NCBI RefSeq assembly: GCF_018614035.1
Contig: NZ_JAGGPA010000070.1
Span: 1 to 36,444 of the forward strand
DNA length: 36,444 bases
Reading direction: 5' to 3'
Source of the DNA: Streptomyces sp. ISL-96
Lineage (GTDB): Bacteria; Actinomycetota; Actinomycetes; Streptomycetales; Streptomycetaceae
Every line of letters starts with the position of its first letter. The first letter of the stretch is position 1. The notes beneath the pieces were generated by a model, which was given only the letters and a program-made list of their open reading frames with translations, was not told the DNA's origin and did not search any database. Both the position numbers and the translations under genes were made by a program. This document shows, piece by piece, positions 1 through 6,964 of the stretch.

Positions 1-2
1 CA

Positions 3-950
3 CCCACCCCCTGCCCCTGCGCCCACCCTCACATCCTGGCCGACAGGCCGGACGGCACGGTCGTACGCCACCACGATGTCGTCGCCAAGTCCCACGCTCC
101 CGACACGGACCTCGCCGCCCTCACCGCGCGGGTGGCCATCGCCGCGGACCCACTCCTCACCGGAATCCTCCTGTCACCCCTGCCCGTGCCGGCCGCGAAA
201 GCGGGCGCCGCCCTCACCGTGCTGCACGGCCGGCCACTCACCCTGTGGCCGTACGGAACCCCCGTCGACCCCGAGGACCCAGACGCCGCCCCCTGGGAGG
301 ACGCCGCGACCCTCCTCGCCCGGCTGCACGCCGTCGCCCCCGGCGCGCTCCAGCTCCCCGCGCCGCTTCCGCCCATGCGCGGCCCCGCGAAGGCCGCCCG
401 CGCCGTCGCGCGCATGAAGGCGGTAGAACCTCACCCCGCCACCCCCACCGTGCTCCGCGCCTGGACCCGCCTCCCCGCCTGGGCGCGGGACGAAGCCCCG
501 GACGAAGCCCCCCGCCCGCCCGACCGCGCGGCCCTCTGCCACGGCGACCTCCACCTCGGCCAACTCGTCCGCCACCCGCCCAACCCCGCCGCCGAAGGCC
601 ACTGGCTGCTGATCGACGTGGACGACATGGGCGTCGGTGACCCCGCCTGGGACCTGGCCCGCCCCGCCGCCTGGTACGCCGCCGGCCTGCTCGCACCGGA
701 CATCTGGCACCGGTTCCTCGGCGCGTACCGGGCCGCGGGAGGCACGGCCGTACGCCCGGACGACGGCGGCGATCCCTGGCCCCAACTCGACGTACCCGCC
801 CGCGCGCTGACCGTCCAGACCGCCGCTCTCGCCCTCGCCAAGTCCGCCGCCGAGAGCCGGCCGCTGGACGAGGTGGAGGAGATGATGATCGAGGCCTGCG
901 CCCGAATCGCGGCTCTACCGGCCGAGTTGGAGTCCGAAGTCACGTCGTAG
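3..950 (+). CDS. Aminoglycoside phosphotransferase-family kinase, 5' end outside window
   Basis: The reading frame is open from the first complete codon, so the true start lies upstream. The protein has the APH/choline-kinase fold signature: a Brenner-type catalytic loop HGDLHLGQ (about residue 180 of the visible part), then WLLIDVDDMGVGDPAWDLA, whose Asp residues match the metal-binding DxD/DFG-like motif. Family members transfer phosphate from ATP to small hydroxylated molecules such as aminoglycosides, sugars or choline. The substrate cannot be read from the sequence. The catalytic loop ends in Gln rather than the usual Asn, which suggests a housekeeping or sugar-kinase branch rather than a resistance enzyme (inference). 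A GTG at 132 is internal: residues before it (visible from position 3) continue the small-lobe pattern VVRHHDVVAKSHAPDTD. Confidence 0.85.
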   Translation, partial: PTPCPCAHPHILADRPDGTVVRHHDVVAKSHAPDTDLAALTARVAIAADPLLTGILLSPLPVPAAKAGAALTVLHGRPLTLWPYGTPVDPEDPDAAPWEDAATLLARLHAVAPGALQLPAPLPPMRGPAKAARAVARMKAVEPHPATPTVLRAWTRLPAWARDEAPDEAPRPPDRAALCHGDLHLGQLVRHPPNPAAEGHWLLIDVDDMGVGDPAWDLARPAAWYAAGLLAPDIWHRFLGAYRAAGGTAVRPDDGGDPWPQLDVPARALTVQTAALALAKSAAESRPLDEVEEMMIEACARIAALPAELESEVTS

Positions 951-1018
951 GGTGAACGGACCGTCGCCGGGCATGCATTCCGGCGATGCCGAACCGACGG
1001 CGAGGAGTTGACCCGACC

Positions 1019-1321
1019 ATGCAGTGCCCCAAGTGCCATGCACCCATGCACACGTACAACCGCAATGGTGTCCAGATCGAGCAGTGCAGCGGTTGCCGCG
1101 GGATCTTTCTCGACTACGGCGAGCTGGAGTCGCTGACCCGTCTGGAGTCGCAATGGACCCAGCAGGCCCCGCCTCCGCCCCCGGCCCCGCAGCAGCCCTA
1201 CCCCGCCGCTCCCGCACCCGCCTGGGGCGCCCCGCAGCACGGTCACCACGGGGGTCACCACGGCGGCCACCACGGCGGTCACCACCAGAAGGGCTTCGGC
1301 CGGATGCTCTTCTCGTCCTGA
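1019..1321 (+). CDS. Small TFIIB-type zinc-ribbon protein with His-rich tail
   Basis: A 100-residue protein of unknown function. It opens with a compact zinc ribbon, MQCPKCHAPM followed by CSGCRGIFLDYGELESL, so the four ligands are Cys3, Cys6, Cys23 and Cys26. This matches the zf-TFIIB-like family of short bacterial proteins. A Pro/Gln/Ala linker follows, and then a tail of repeated Gly-Gly-His-His that could bind a second metal. The start at 1019 is chosen because GAGGAG at 1002-1007 lies at a proper distance and the zinc motif begins at residue 3. An in-frame start at 986 would add 11 residues and has no ribosome site. It is followed by a strong hairpin terminator shared with the convergent tRNA operon. 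Confidence 0.85.
   Translation: MQCPKCHAPMHTYNRNGVQIEQCSGCRGIFLDYGELESLTRLESQWTQQAPPPPPAPQQPYPAAPAPAWGAPQHGHHGGHHGGHHGGHHQKGFGRMLFSS
1241..1285 (+). repeat. 12-nt tandem repeat encoding Gly-His repeats
   Basis: Nearly four copies of a 12-nt unit like GGTCACCACGGG, in frame inside the zinc-ribbon gene. They encode the GHHGGHHGGHHGGHH tail. Copy number could vary by slippage between strains without shifting the frame. Confidence 0.8.
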
Positions 1322-1332
1322 CCATGAACACG

Positions 1333-1369
1333 AAGCAGCCCCGGCCGTGATTCACGGCCGGGGCTGCTT
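1333..1369. terminator. Bidirectional hairpin terminator
   Basis: Perfect 18-bp inverted repeat (AAGCAGCCCCGGCCGTGA, one-base centre, exact reverse complement). It lies between the stop of the zinc-ribbon gene and the 3' end of the last tRNA of the minus-strand cluster, so it can end both transcripts. Confidence 0.85.
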
Positions 1370-1374
1370 GCGGG

Positions 1375-1449
1375 TGGTGCGCGATACTGGGATTGAACCA
1401 GTGACCTCTTCCGTGTCAGGGAAGCGCTCTCCCGCTGAGCTAATCGCGC
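1375..1449 (-). tRNA. tRNA-Val(GAC), copy 1 (CCA encoded)
   Basis: Cloverleaf on the minus strand: acceptor GCGCGAT pairs with ATCGCGC, D arm AGCTCAGCGGGAGAGC, anticodon stem CTTCC/GGAAG with loop CTGACAC giving anticodon GAC (1415-1417), and T arm ACTGG-TTCAATC-CCAGT. Discriminator A and a CCA tail are encoded at 1375-1378. It is the last gene of the tRNA operon, directly before the terminator. Confidence 0.95.
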
Positions 1450-1497
1450 GGGGTGTTCAGTTGATCATGCGGTACTGCTGACTGCGGATGAACTGCG

Positions 1498-1569
1498 TGC
1501 GCGATACTGGGATTGAACCAGTGACCTCTTCCGTGTCAGGGAAGCGCTCTCCCGCTGAGCTAATCGCGC
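1498..1569 (-). tRNA. tRNA-Val(GAC), copy 2
   Basis: The whole 72-nt body, acceptor included, is identical to copy 1, exactly 120 nt away. CCA is not encoded: the bases after the discriminator are different. Anticodon is GAC. Confidence 0.95.
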
Positions 1570-1608
1570 GGGACGGACACCCCGGTCAAGATACAGCCGG
1601 GAATCCAG

Positions 1609-1680
1609 TGGACGATACTGGGATTGAACCAGTGACCTCTTCCGTGTCAGGGAAGCGCTCTCCCGCTGAGCTAATCGTCC
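1609..1680 (-). tRNA. tRNA-Val(GAC), copy 3 (different acceptor stem)
   Basis: Same body and GAC anticodon as the other two copies, but the acceptor is GGACGAT paired with ATCGTCC instead of GCGCGAT/ATCGCGC. The changes are compensated on both strands, so the stem stays intact. CCA is not encoded. Confidence 0.95.
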
Positions 1681-1681
1681 T

Positions 1682-1755
1682 TGGAGGTGGAGACGGGATT
1701 TGAACCCGTGTAGACGGCTTTGCAGGCCGTTGCCTCGCCTCTCGGCCACTCCACC
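1682..1755 (-). tRNA. tRNA-Cys(GCA)
   Basis: Acceptor GGTGGAG/CTCCACC, anticodon loop CTGCAAA (anticodon GCA), T arm ACGGG-TTCAAAT-CCCGT, discriminator U as expected for Cys, and encoded CCA (1682-1684). It sits between the Gly and Val genes with only 1 nt to Val copy 3. Confidence 0.95.
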
Positions 1756-1794
1756 AGGAGTGAATGACAGGGGTCGGGAAGATCCCCCACACCG

Positions 1795-1867
1795 AGCGGA
1801 CGACGAGATTCGAACTCGCGACCCTCACCTTGGCAAGGTGATGCTCTACCAACTGAGCCACGTCCGC
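1795..1867 (-). tRNA. tRNA-Gly(GCC)
   Basis: Acceptor GCGGACG/CGTCCGC, D arm GCTCAGTTGGTAGAGC, anticodon loop TTGCCAA (anticodon GCC), and a T arm containing GTTCGAATC. Discriminator U; CCA not encoded. It is the first gene of the Gly-Cys-Val-Val-Val operon. Confidence 0.95.
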
Positions 1868-1908
1868 TTGTCTTGCCGGGGCGTTTCCATGTCCCGGCGA
1901 CGTGTTGA

Positions 1909-1936
1909 ACTCTAGCGGATTCCGGGGCCAGTACAA
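1909..1936 (-). promoter_or_regulatory. Promoter of the Gly-Cys-Val tRNA operon
   Basis: On the minus strand, TTGTAC (1931-1936), a 16-nt spacer and TAGAGT (1909-1914) lie about 40 nt before the tRNA-Gly 5' end. This fits a housekeeping sigma promoter. It is back to back with the pabB promoter. Confidence 0.6.
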
Positions 1937-1998
1937 AAACGCGTTTGTGCAGCGTGCTGCGGTGCGACCGCCCCGGCGCAGGTCACGGCCGTCCGCTC

Positions 1999-2004
1999 TA
2001 GACT
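1999..2004 (+). promoter_or_regulatory. -10 element of pabB (leaderless)
   Basis: TAGACT is followed by 7 nt and then the GTG start of pabB, with no ribosome-binding site. The transcription start would coincide with the start codon. No convincing -35 is visible. Confidence 0.6.
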
Positions 2005-2011
2005 CGGGGCC

Positions 2012-3076
2012 GTGTACGACCTTCCCCCTTTGGCCCGCTTCGGCGGCCTTGTCGCCTCCGATCTGCGCGATGTGACCAGCGATCCGGCCGCACTCGACTC
2101 CGCCGGCTTCTGGGCCGTCACCGCCGACTTCGAGGGCCGTCTCGTCTGTGCCCGCTTCGGCGACGTACGCGCCGAGCCGGTCCCGGCTCCCGTGCCCGGC
2201 GCCTGGCGCGGCCCCGCCGCCGGTGACTGGACGTCGTCGATGGACCGCGCCGCGTACACGGCGGGCGTACGCCGCATCCGCGAGCACATCGCGGCCGGTG
2301 AGGTCTACCAGGCCAACCTCTGCCGCGTCCTGGCCGCGCCGCTGCCCGACCGCCCCGGCGCACGCGCCGACGTCGACGCGCTCACCGCCCTCCTCGCCCG
2401 GGGCAACCCGGCGCCGTACGCGGGAACGATCCGGCTCCCCGCGCACGGCGTGGAGATAGCCACCGCGTCACCCGAGCTCTATCTCCGGCGCGACGGGCGG
2501 ACCGTCGAGTCGGGGCCGATCAAGGGCACCGGGCGCACCGCCGGCGACCTGCTGGAGAAGGACCACGCCGAGAACGTCATGATCGTCGACCTGGTCCGCA
2601 ACGACCTGGGGCGGGTCGCCGTCCCCGGCTCCGTGACCGTTCCGGAGCTCTGCGTCATCGAGCCGCACCCGGGCCTCGTCCACCTCGTCTCCACCGTGCG
2701 CGCCGAACTCGCGCCCGACGCCGGCTGGGCCGAGCTGCTCGCCGCGACGTTCCCGCCCGGCTCGGTGACCGGCGCCCCCAAGTCGAGCGCCCTCACGATC
2801 ATCGAGGCGCTGGAGACCGCGCCGCGCGGCCCGTACTGCGGCGGCATCGGCTGGGTGGACGCGGATCGCGTCACCGGCGAGCTGGCCGTCGGCATACGGA
2901 CCTTCTGGATCGACCGCACCGTCCCCGGCGGCCCGGTCCTCAGGTTCGGTACGGGCGCGGGCATCACCTGGGGCTCCGACCCCGAGCGCGAATGGGACGA
3001 GACCGAACTGAAGGCATCCCGGCTGCTCGCGGTAGCGTCGGGCACGTACCGGGAGATGGGAAGGACCGCGTCATGA
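2012..3076 (+). CDS. pabB: Aminodeoxychorismate synthase component I
   Basis: Chorismate-binding enzyme of 354 residues. With a glutamine amidotransferase (PabA) it makes 4-amino-4-deoxychorismate, the precursor of p-aminobenzoate and folate. Hallmarks of the family are EVYQANLCRVL, ESGPIKGTGRTA (the PIKGT lysine is typical of PabB, whereas TrpE has Ala), DLVRNDLGRV, HLVSTVRAEL, and FPPGSVTGAPK followed by PRGPYCGGIGWVD. There is no fused amidotransferase domain. The length suits a stand-alone PabB core. The GTG start directly follows a -10 hexamer, which suggests leaderless translation. The stop overlaps pabC by four bases (ATGA), so the pair is translationally coupled. No pabA lies in the window. 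A standalone isochorismate- or anthranilate-type enzyme is less likely given PIKGT and the pabC partner. Confidence 0.93.
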   Translation: MYDLPPLARFGGLVASDLRDVTSDPAALDSAGFWAVTADFEGRLVCARFGDVRAEPVPAPVPGAWRGPAAGDWTSSMDRAAYTAGVRRIREHIAAGEVYQANLCRVLAAPLPDRPGARADVDALTALLARGNPAPYAGTIRLPAHGVEIATASPELYLRRDGRTVESGPIKGTGRTAGDLLEKDHAENVMIVDLVRNDLGRVAVPGSVTVPELCVIEPHPGLVHLVSTVRAELAPDAGWAELLAATFPPGSVTGAPKSSALTIIEALETAPRGPYCGGIGWVDADRVTGELAVGIRTFWIDRTVPGGPVLRFGTGAGITWGSDPEREWDETELKASRLLAVASGTYREMGRTAS

Positions 3077-3894
3077 AACTTTGGGTCGACGGCGGGCTGC
3101 AGGATGCGGCGACCGCCAGGGTGTCCGCACTCGATCACGGTCTGACCGTGGGCGACGGCATATTCGAGACGGTGAAGGCGACCGCGGGACGGACCTTCGC
3201 CCTCACCCGGCACCTGGACCGGCTGGCCCGCTCGGCCCGTGGCCTCGGCCTGCCCGAGCCCGACCTCGACGAGGTACGCCGCGCCTGCGCCGCGGTCCTG
3301 GACGCCAACCCCATGGCGCTCGGACGGCTGCGGATCACCTACACCGGCGGCCTCTCGCCGCTCGGCTCCGAGCGCGGAGACACCGGCCCCACCCTGATAG
3401 TCGCCCTCGGGGAGGCCGGCCGCCGCCCCGACAGCACCGCCGTGATCACCGTCCCCTGGACGCGCAACGAGCGCGGCGCCCTCACCGGGCTCAAGACCAC
3501 GTCGTACGCCGAGAACGTCGTCGCACTGGCCCGCGCCCGCGAACAGGGCGCCTCCGAGGCGCTGTTCGCGAACACCGTCGGACAGCTCTGCGAGGGCACG
3601 GGGTCGAACGTCTTCGTCGTCCTCGACGGCCGGCTGCTCACCCCTCCCGTCTCCTCCGGCTGCCTCGCCGGCATCACGCGCGCCCTGACCGTCGAATGGA
3701 CGGGCGCCGAGGAGGCCGACCTGCCGCTGGACGTGCTGGAGCGGGCCGACGAGGTCTTCCTGACCTCCACGCTGCGCGACGTGCAGGCGGTGCACCGGGT
3801 CGACGGGCGCCAACTGCCGGGGGCGCCGGGCCCCCTGACGGCCAAGGCGATGCGCGTCTTCGACGAGCGGGCGGCGTCGGACCTGGACCCGTAA
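3073..3894 (+). CDS. pabC: Aminodeoxychorismate lyase (class IV PLP enzyme)
   Basis: Fold-type IV PLP enzyme of 273 residues. It should cleave aminodeoxychorismate to p-aminobenzoate and pyruvate. N-terminal DHGLTVGDGIFETVK is the family opening. The PLP lysine is in LKTTSYAENV, and LCEGTGSNVFV contains the class IV E-x(4)-N signature that precedes the phosphate-binding region. The start at 3073 is favoured by GGAAGGA at 3059-3065 and by the ATGA overlap with pabB. A longer frame from 2992 would run through the pabB end. Class IV aminotransferases (IlvE, D-Ala aminotransferase) share the fold, but the PabB partner makes PabC the best call. Confidence 0.92.
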   Translation: MKLWVDGGLQDAATARVSALDHGLTVGDGIFETVKATAGRTFALTRHLDRLARSARGLGLPEPDLDEVRRACAAVLDANPMALGRLRITYTGGLSPLGSERGDTGPTLIVALGEAGRRPDSTAVITVPWTRNERGALTGLKTTSYAENVVALARAREQGASEALFANTVGQLCEGTGSNVFVVLDGRLLTPPVSSGCLAGITRALTVEWTGAEEADLPLDVLERADEVFLTSTLRDVQAVHRVDGRQLPGAPGPLTAKAMRVFDERAASDLDP

Positions 3895-3935
3895 AAGCGC
3901 CGGGAATCTGGGATGACGGGTGGCCGTCCGGCGGG

Positions 3936-3941
3936 TACAAC
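3936..3941 (+). promoter_or_regulatory. -10 element of the GNAT gene (leaderless)
   Basis: TACAAC, then 7 nt, then ATG at 3949, without a ribosome-binding site. It supports the 3949 start over an in-frame start at 3913, which would lie upstream of this promoter. Confidence 0.5.
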
Positions 3942-3948
3942 TCCCCTG

Positions 3949-4788
3949 ATGACCACAACCCTGCGGCCCACAGCGCCGCTTCAGCAAGGCGCCGACGGCG
4001 CGAAGTCGCGTACGTACGAAGTCTGTGTGAACAGCCGCCCGGTGGGTGTCGTCGAGCTGTCCACGGACCCCCGCTTCGGAGCCGCCGTGGGCCGGGTCGC
4101 CGGACTGCGCATCGACGAGGCCGACCGGCGCCGGGGGAGAGCGACGGTCGCCGCGCTCGCGGCCGAGGAGGTGCTGCGCGGCTGGGGCTGCGGCCGTGTG
4201 GAGATCTCCGTCCCGGCCGAGGCGGCGGCCGCGCGGCGCATGGCGGCCGCTCTCGGCTACACCGAACGCGGCCGCAACATGACCAAACCCCTGCCCGCGC
4301 ACCCTCCCGAACTGCCCGAAGGCGTCACGGGCAGGCCGATGAGCGAGAGCGAATTCGAGACCTGGCTCGCCCACACCAAGGAGGGTTACGCCCGCTCCCT
4401 GGCCGAGCGCGGACTCTCCGAGGAGGCGGCGCGGGCCACGTGCGACGCCGACCACGCGACCGCTCTCGCCGACGGAGTCGCCACCCCGGACACCTACCTC
4501 GGCGTCCTCGTCCGGGACGACAGGGTGGTGGGCACGCTCTGGCTGGCGCTGCGGCACCCGAACCCCGGCCAGAGCGGTGCGTACGTCTTCGACGTCGAGA
4601 TCGCCGAGGAGTACCGCGGCCAGGGCCTCGGACGCGCGCTGCTGCTGCTCGCCGAGCGCAAGGCGCTGGCGGCCGGGACCGAGCGCATAGGCCTCAACGT
4701 CTTCGCGGACAACACCCCGGCCCTTCGGCTGTACGAATCACTCGGCTACGAGCCGGTGTCGTACCACCTCTACAAGCAGCTCCTGTGA
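3949..4788 (+). CDS. Tandem-domain GNAT N-acetyltransferase
   Basis: A 279-residue protein with two GNAT folds. The C-terminal domain has an intact acetyl-CoA loop (EEYRGQGLGRALLLLAE, the Q/RxxGxG/A pyrophosphate motif) and the usual ending NTPALRLYESLGYEPVSYHLYK. The N-terminal domain (about residues 20-110) keeps the strand order and a weaker loop (DRRRGRATVAALAAEEVL, then AAALGYTERGRNMTKPL), so it probably no longer binds CoA well. Such pairs acetylate small amines or peptides; the substrate is unknown. The 3949 start follows a -10 hexamer. The gene is convergent with the DsbA-like gene, 15 bp away, without an obvious terminator. Confidence 0.9.
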   Translation: MTTTLRPTAPLQQGADGAKSRTYEVCVNSRPVGVVELSTDPRFGAAVGRVAGLRIDEADRRRGRATVAALAAEEVLRGWGCGRVEISVPAEAAAARRMAAALGYTERGRNMTKPLPAHPPELPEGVTGRPMSESEFETWLAHTKEGYARSLAERGLSEEAARATCDADHATALADGVATPDTYLGVLVRDDRVVGTLWLALRHPNPGQSGAYVFDVEIAEEYRGQGLGRALLLLAERKALAAGTERIGLNVFADNTPALRLYESLGYEPVSYHLYKQLL

Positions 4789-4803
4789 GGGCGAGCGCGC
4801 GGG

Positions 4804-5319
4804 TCAGGCGAGCAGCCGGTCGACGATCTCCTCGATGCGCCGGCGCAGCCCTTCCTGGCTCTTGCCACCGTCCAGCCGCTCGCCGTCGATGACGTACGTC
4901 GGCGTGCCGGTGACGCCGATCGCCTTGCCCTCGGCCTGGTCGGCGTCGACGATCAGGAGGTGCCTGCCGTCGATCAGGGCGGTGTCGAACTCCTCGGCGT
5001 CCAGCCCCAGTTCGGCCGCGACCTCCAGCAGGACGGGCTCGCCCTTCGCCGCCAGCTCCTCGTTACGGGCGAGGACCGCCTCCACGTACGGCCAGCCCTT
5101 GCCCTGGTCGACAGCCTCCTCGGCGGCCTGCGCGGCGGCGTAGGCGTGCTTGTGCTTCTCCAGGGGGAAGTGGCGCAGCCGTACGTCGAGACGGTCGCCG
5201 TAGCGCTCACGCAGGGCGCGCACGTCGTCCAGCGCGGAGTGGCAGTCGGGGCACTGGAGCTCGCACCAGATGTCGAGGACGACGGGGCGGGCCGGCGAGG
5301 CGGGGGAGGAGTCGGTCAT
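4804..5319 (-). CDS. DsbA/FrnE-like thioredoxin-fold protein
   Basis: A 171-residue DsbA-family thiol oxidoreductase. The first strand leads to WCELQCPDCHSAL, with a CPDC redox pair at Cys23/Cys26 and an extra Cys19. The helical insertion (HKHAYAAAQAAEEAVDQG) is typical of DsbA/FrnE proteins, and the cis-proline loop is VTGTPTYVIDG. There is no signal peptide, so the protein is cytoplasmic. That argues for a disulfide reductase/isomerase or stress role and not periplasmic oxidation. The start is placed at the ATG ending at 5319. Upstream of it, AAGACT plus 6 nt may be a weak leaderless -10. It is divergent from the small membrane protein at 5483. Confidence 0.88.
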   Translation of the reverse strand: MTDSSPASPARPVVLDIWCELQCPDCHSALDDVRALRERYGDRLDVRLRHFPLEKHKHAYAAAQAAEEAVDQGKGWPYVEAVLARNEELAAKGEPVLLEVAAELGLDAEEFDTALIDGRHLLIVDADQAEGKAIGVTGTPTYVIDGERLDGGKSQEGLRRRIEEIVDRLLA

Positions 5320-5482
5320 GGGCCCAGTCTTCCAGCCCGGTACGCCGCACCCCAACCGGGACCTGGGGAGGAGGGTGCCCCCGATATGTCCCTGAGGTCG
5401 TACGGGGGCGTGGCCCGGGTGGCCCCGTCCGGTGCAGGATGGAGGGGACCGTACCCCCGTACACCTGGCACTGGAGGACCGG

Positions 5483-5902
5483 ATGCTGGCAGAGACGATC
5501 TGTTCCGCGGCGTCCGCGGCCGGTCTGGGCATCGCCGCGATCACCGCGTACCGCAAGCGATTCCTGGCTGCGACGCGCATCGCCGCCTATTCGCTCGTGC
5601 CGGTCGGCCTGGTGATGACCGGCGTCGTCGAGTGGGTTTCGGGCATCGCCTTCAAACCGGTGGTCTGGGCGGGCTTCGGCGTGCTCGCTCTCTCCTGGCT
5701 GCTCTTCGTGACGGCCAGGGCGGTGGAGCGCCGCACCGGCGGCACCCGCCAGGAGCGCAAGGCCGCGCGGGCCGCCCAGCGCGAAGCGGTCGCCCCGCAG
5801 GCAGGCAGGGCAGTCAAGCCGGCCACGTCGGCCAAGAAGGAACAGACGCGGCCGGAGGACTTCAGCGACATTGAAGCGATCCTGAAGAAGCACGGCATCT
5901 GA
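5483..5902 (+). CDS. Small two-helix membrane protein, unknown function
   Basis: A 139-residue protein I do not recognise functionally. It shows a short N-terminal hydrophobic stretch, two clear membrane segments (SLVPVGLVMTGVVEWVSGIA and VVWAGFGVLALSWLLFVTAR), and a basic, Ala/Lys/Arg-rich cytoplasmic tail of about 55 residues ending DIEAILKKHGI. The start at 5483 is fixed by GGAGG at 5473-5477, 5 nt upstream. An in-frame GTG at 5432 lacks a site. It is divergent from the DsbA-like gene. Confidence 0.82.
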   Translation: MLAETICSAASAAGLGIAAITAYRKRFLAATRIAAYSLVPVGLVMTGVVEWVSGIAFKPVVWAGFGVLALSWLLFVTARAVERRTGGTRQERKAARAAQREAVAPQAGRAVKPATSAKKEQTRPEDFSDIEAILKKHGI

Positions 5903-6034
5903 CGGGAAACCTGGCAACTCGGACGCCTAAGCGGTCACTGGAAGATCGCGAACGGTCAAGATCCGGCGAACTCCCGTCGCAGGTGGGTGTGTTGGTCGTC
6001 ACCGGTGGTCGCACTGCGTCATCATCGGCCCGAG

Positions 6035-6190
6035 ATGCTGGACACAACCCGGGGCGAAGCCCCCGCACCCACCGAAGAAGAACCGCGCGGCTGCCTTTTC
6101 GCGCTCTCCCAGCCACCCCTGATGATCTTCCTCGCGCTCATCGGCTTCCTGCTGCTGATGGCGGCGATGCATGATCTTTTCCTGCTGTGA
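6035..6190 (+). CDS. Putative 51-residue membrane peptide
   Basis: A short frame with a polar N-terminus (MLDTTRGEAPAPTEEEPRG) and one strong hydrophobic helix (LMIFLALIGFLLLMAAM). This fits a single-pass membrane peptide. No good ribosome-binding site is visible and an in-frame start at 5987 is possible. The sharp polar/hydrophobic organisation in the same frame argues that it is real. Function unknown. It converges on the CGNR gene 15 bp downstream. Confidence 0.55.
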   Translation: MLDTTRGEAPAPTEEEPRGCLFALSQPPLMIFLALIGFLLLMAAMHDLFLL

Positions 6191-6205
6191 GGCGGGCGAG
6201 GTGTT

Positions 6206-6766
6206 TCAGCCGGCGGCCTCTTTGCGCCGTGCCCGGTACGCCGCCACGTGCAGCCGGTTCCCGCAGGTGCGGCTGTCGCAGTAGCGGCGGGACCGGTTGC
6301 GCGACAGGTCGACGAAGGCCCGCCGGCAGTCCGGCGCCTCGCAGCGCCGCAGCCGCTCGTGCTCGCCGGAGACCACGATGAAGGCCAGCGCCATCCCGCA
6401 GTCCGCGGCGAGATGGTCCGCGACCGAGGCGCCGGGTGCGAAGTAGTGCACGTGCCAGTCGAAGCCGTCGTGGTCGGTCAGCCGCGGTGTGGTGCCGGCC
6501 GCCGCCACGAGCTGGTTGATCAGCTCCGCGCAGGTGCGGGGGTCGGGCGCCGCGAACACGTCCGCGAAGCGCTCTCGCACGTCGCGTACGGCCCTCAGAT
6601 CCGCCTCGGTGAGCCTGCCCACGTCGCTGATGTGATGGAGCCGCACAAAGCCGTACAGCGCCTCGATGTCTTCGAGCCGGTCGCCGCTCCGGTCACTCTC
6701 CGGCGCCGTGTTCACCAGATCGACGACGACGTCGAGGGCGCGCTTGGTGTCGTGGGGGATCAGCAC
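6206..6766 (-). CDS. CGNR zinc-finger (ABATE domain) regulator
   Basis: A 186-residue protein. The N-terminal stress-associated ABATE-type domain (about residues 10-130) is followed by a C-terminal CGNR zinc finger: RRCEAPDCRRAFVD, then RRYCDSRTCGNRLHVAAYR. The four cysteines and the CGNR tetrapeptide are intact. Proteins of this build are presumed DNA-binding transcription regulators. The GTG start is preceded by GGGAG about 8 nt upstream. The leader holds a perfect 8-bp hairpin (6785-6792 with 6797-6804). The likely -10 is TAAAGT (6815-6820, minus strand). It lies downstream of ssgB on the same strand, separated from it by a strong hairpin. Confidence 0.9.
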   Translation of the reverse strand: MLIPHDTKRALDVVVDLVNTAPESDRSGDRLEDIEALYGFVRLHHISDVGRLTEADLRAVRDVRERFADVFAAPDPRTCAELINQLVAAAGTTPRLTDHDGFDWHVHYFAPGASVADHLAADCGMALAFIVVSGEHERLRRCEAPDCRRAFVDLSRNRSRRYCDSRTCGNRLHVAAYRARRKEAAG

Positions 6767-6784
6767 GATTCGCTCCCTGGCCTG

Positions 6785-6804
6785 CTGCGGGCGGGCGCCC
6801 GCAG
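6785..6804 (-). promoter_or_regulatory. 5' leader hairpin of the CGNR gene
   Basis: Perfect 8-bp stem with a GGGC loop (CTGCGGGC/GCCCGCAG) about 20 nt upstream of the GTG start, just before the ribosome-binding site. It could modulate translation or be an operator for the encoded regulator. Confidence 0.4.
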
Positions 6805-6838
6805 TTGCCGGTCGACTTTAGCGGCTCGCGCCCGGCGC

Positions 6839-6886
6839 GCACCGGCGCCGTCCCCGCGGTGAAATCCGCGGAGACGGCGCCGGTGC
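6839..6886. terminator. Long hairpin between ssgB and the CGNR gene
   Basis: A 21-bp stem with one mismatch and a 6-nt loop (GCACCGGCGCCGTC... closing on CCGCGG). It lies downstream of the ssgB stop and upstream of the CGNR promoter, so it probably ends the ssgB transcript. A smaller repeat, GCATAC-N8-GTATGC (6885-6904), abuts it. Confidence 0.7.
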
Positions 6887-6964
6887 ATACCGTGTTCCGT
6901 ATGCAATTGTCCGCCCCACGCCGTCGCCCCGAGTCGGACGGCGGTGGGTGGCTCTCGGTCTGGC

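Noticed and set aside
1488..1915. Small frames across the tRNA cluster on both strands
   Set aside because: They are tRNA sequence read as protein; repeated peptides such as DTGIEPVTSSVSGK are the tRNA-Val copies.
2479..4557. Very long open frames opposite pabB-pabC-GNAT and opposite most other genes
   Set aside because: They mirror the third-position GC bias of the real genes, have no domain pattern, and overlap well-supported conserved proteins.
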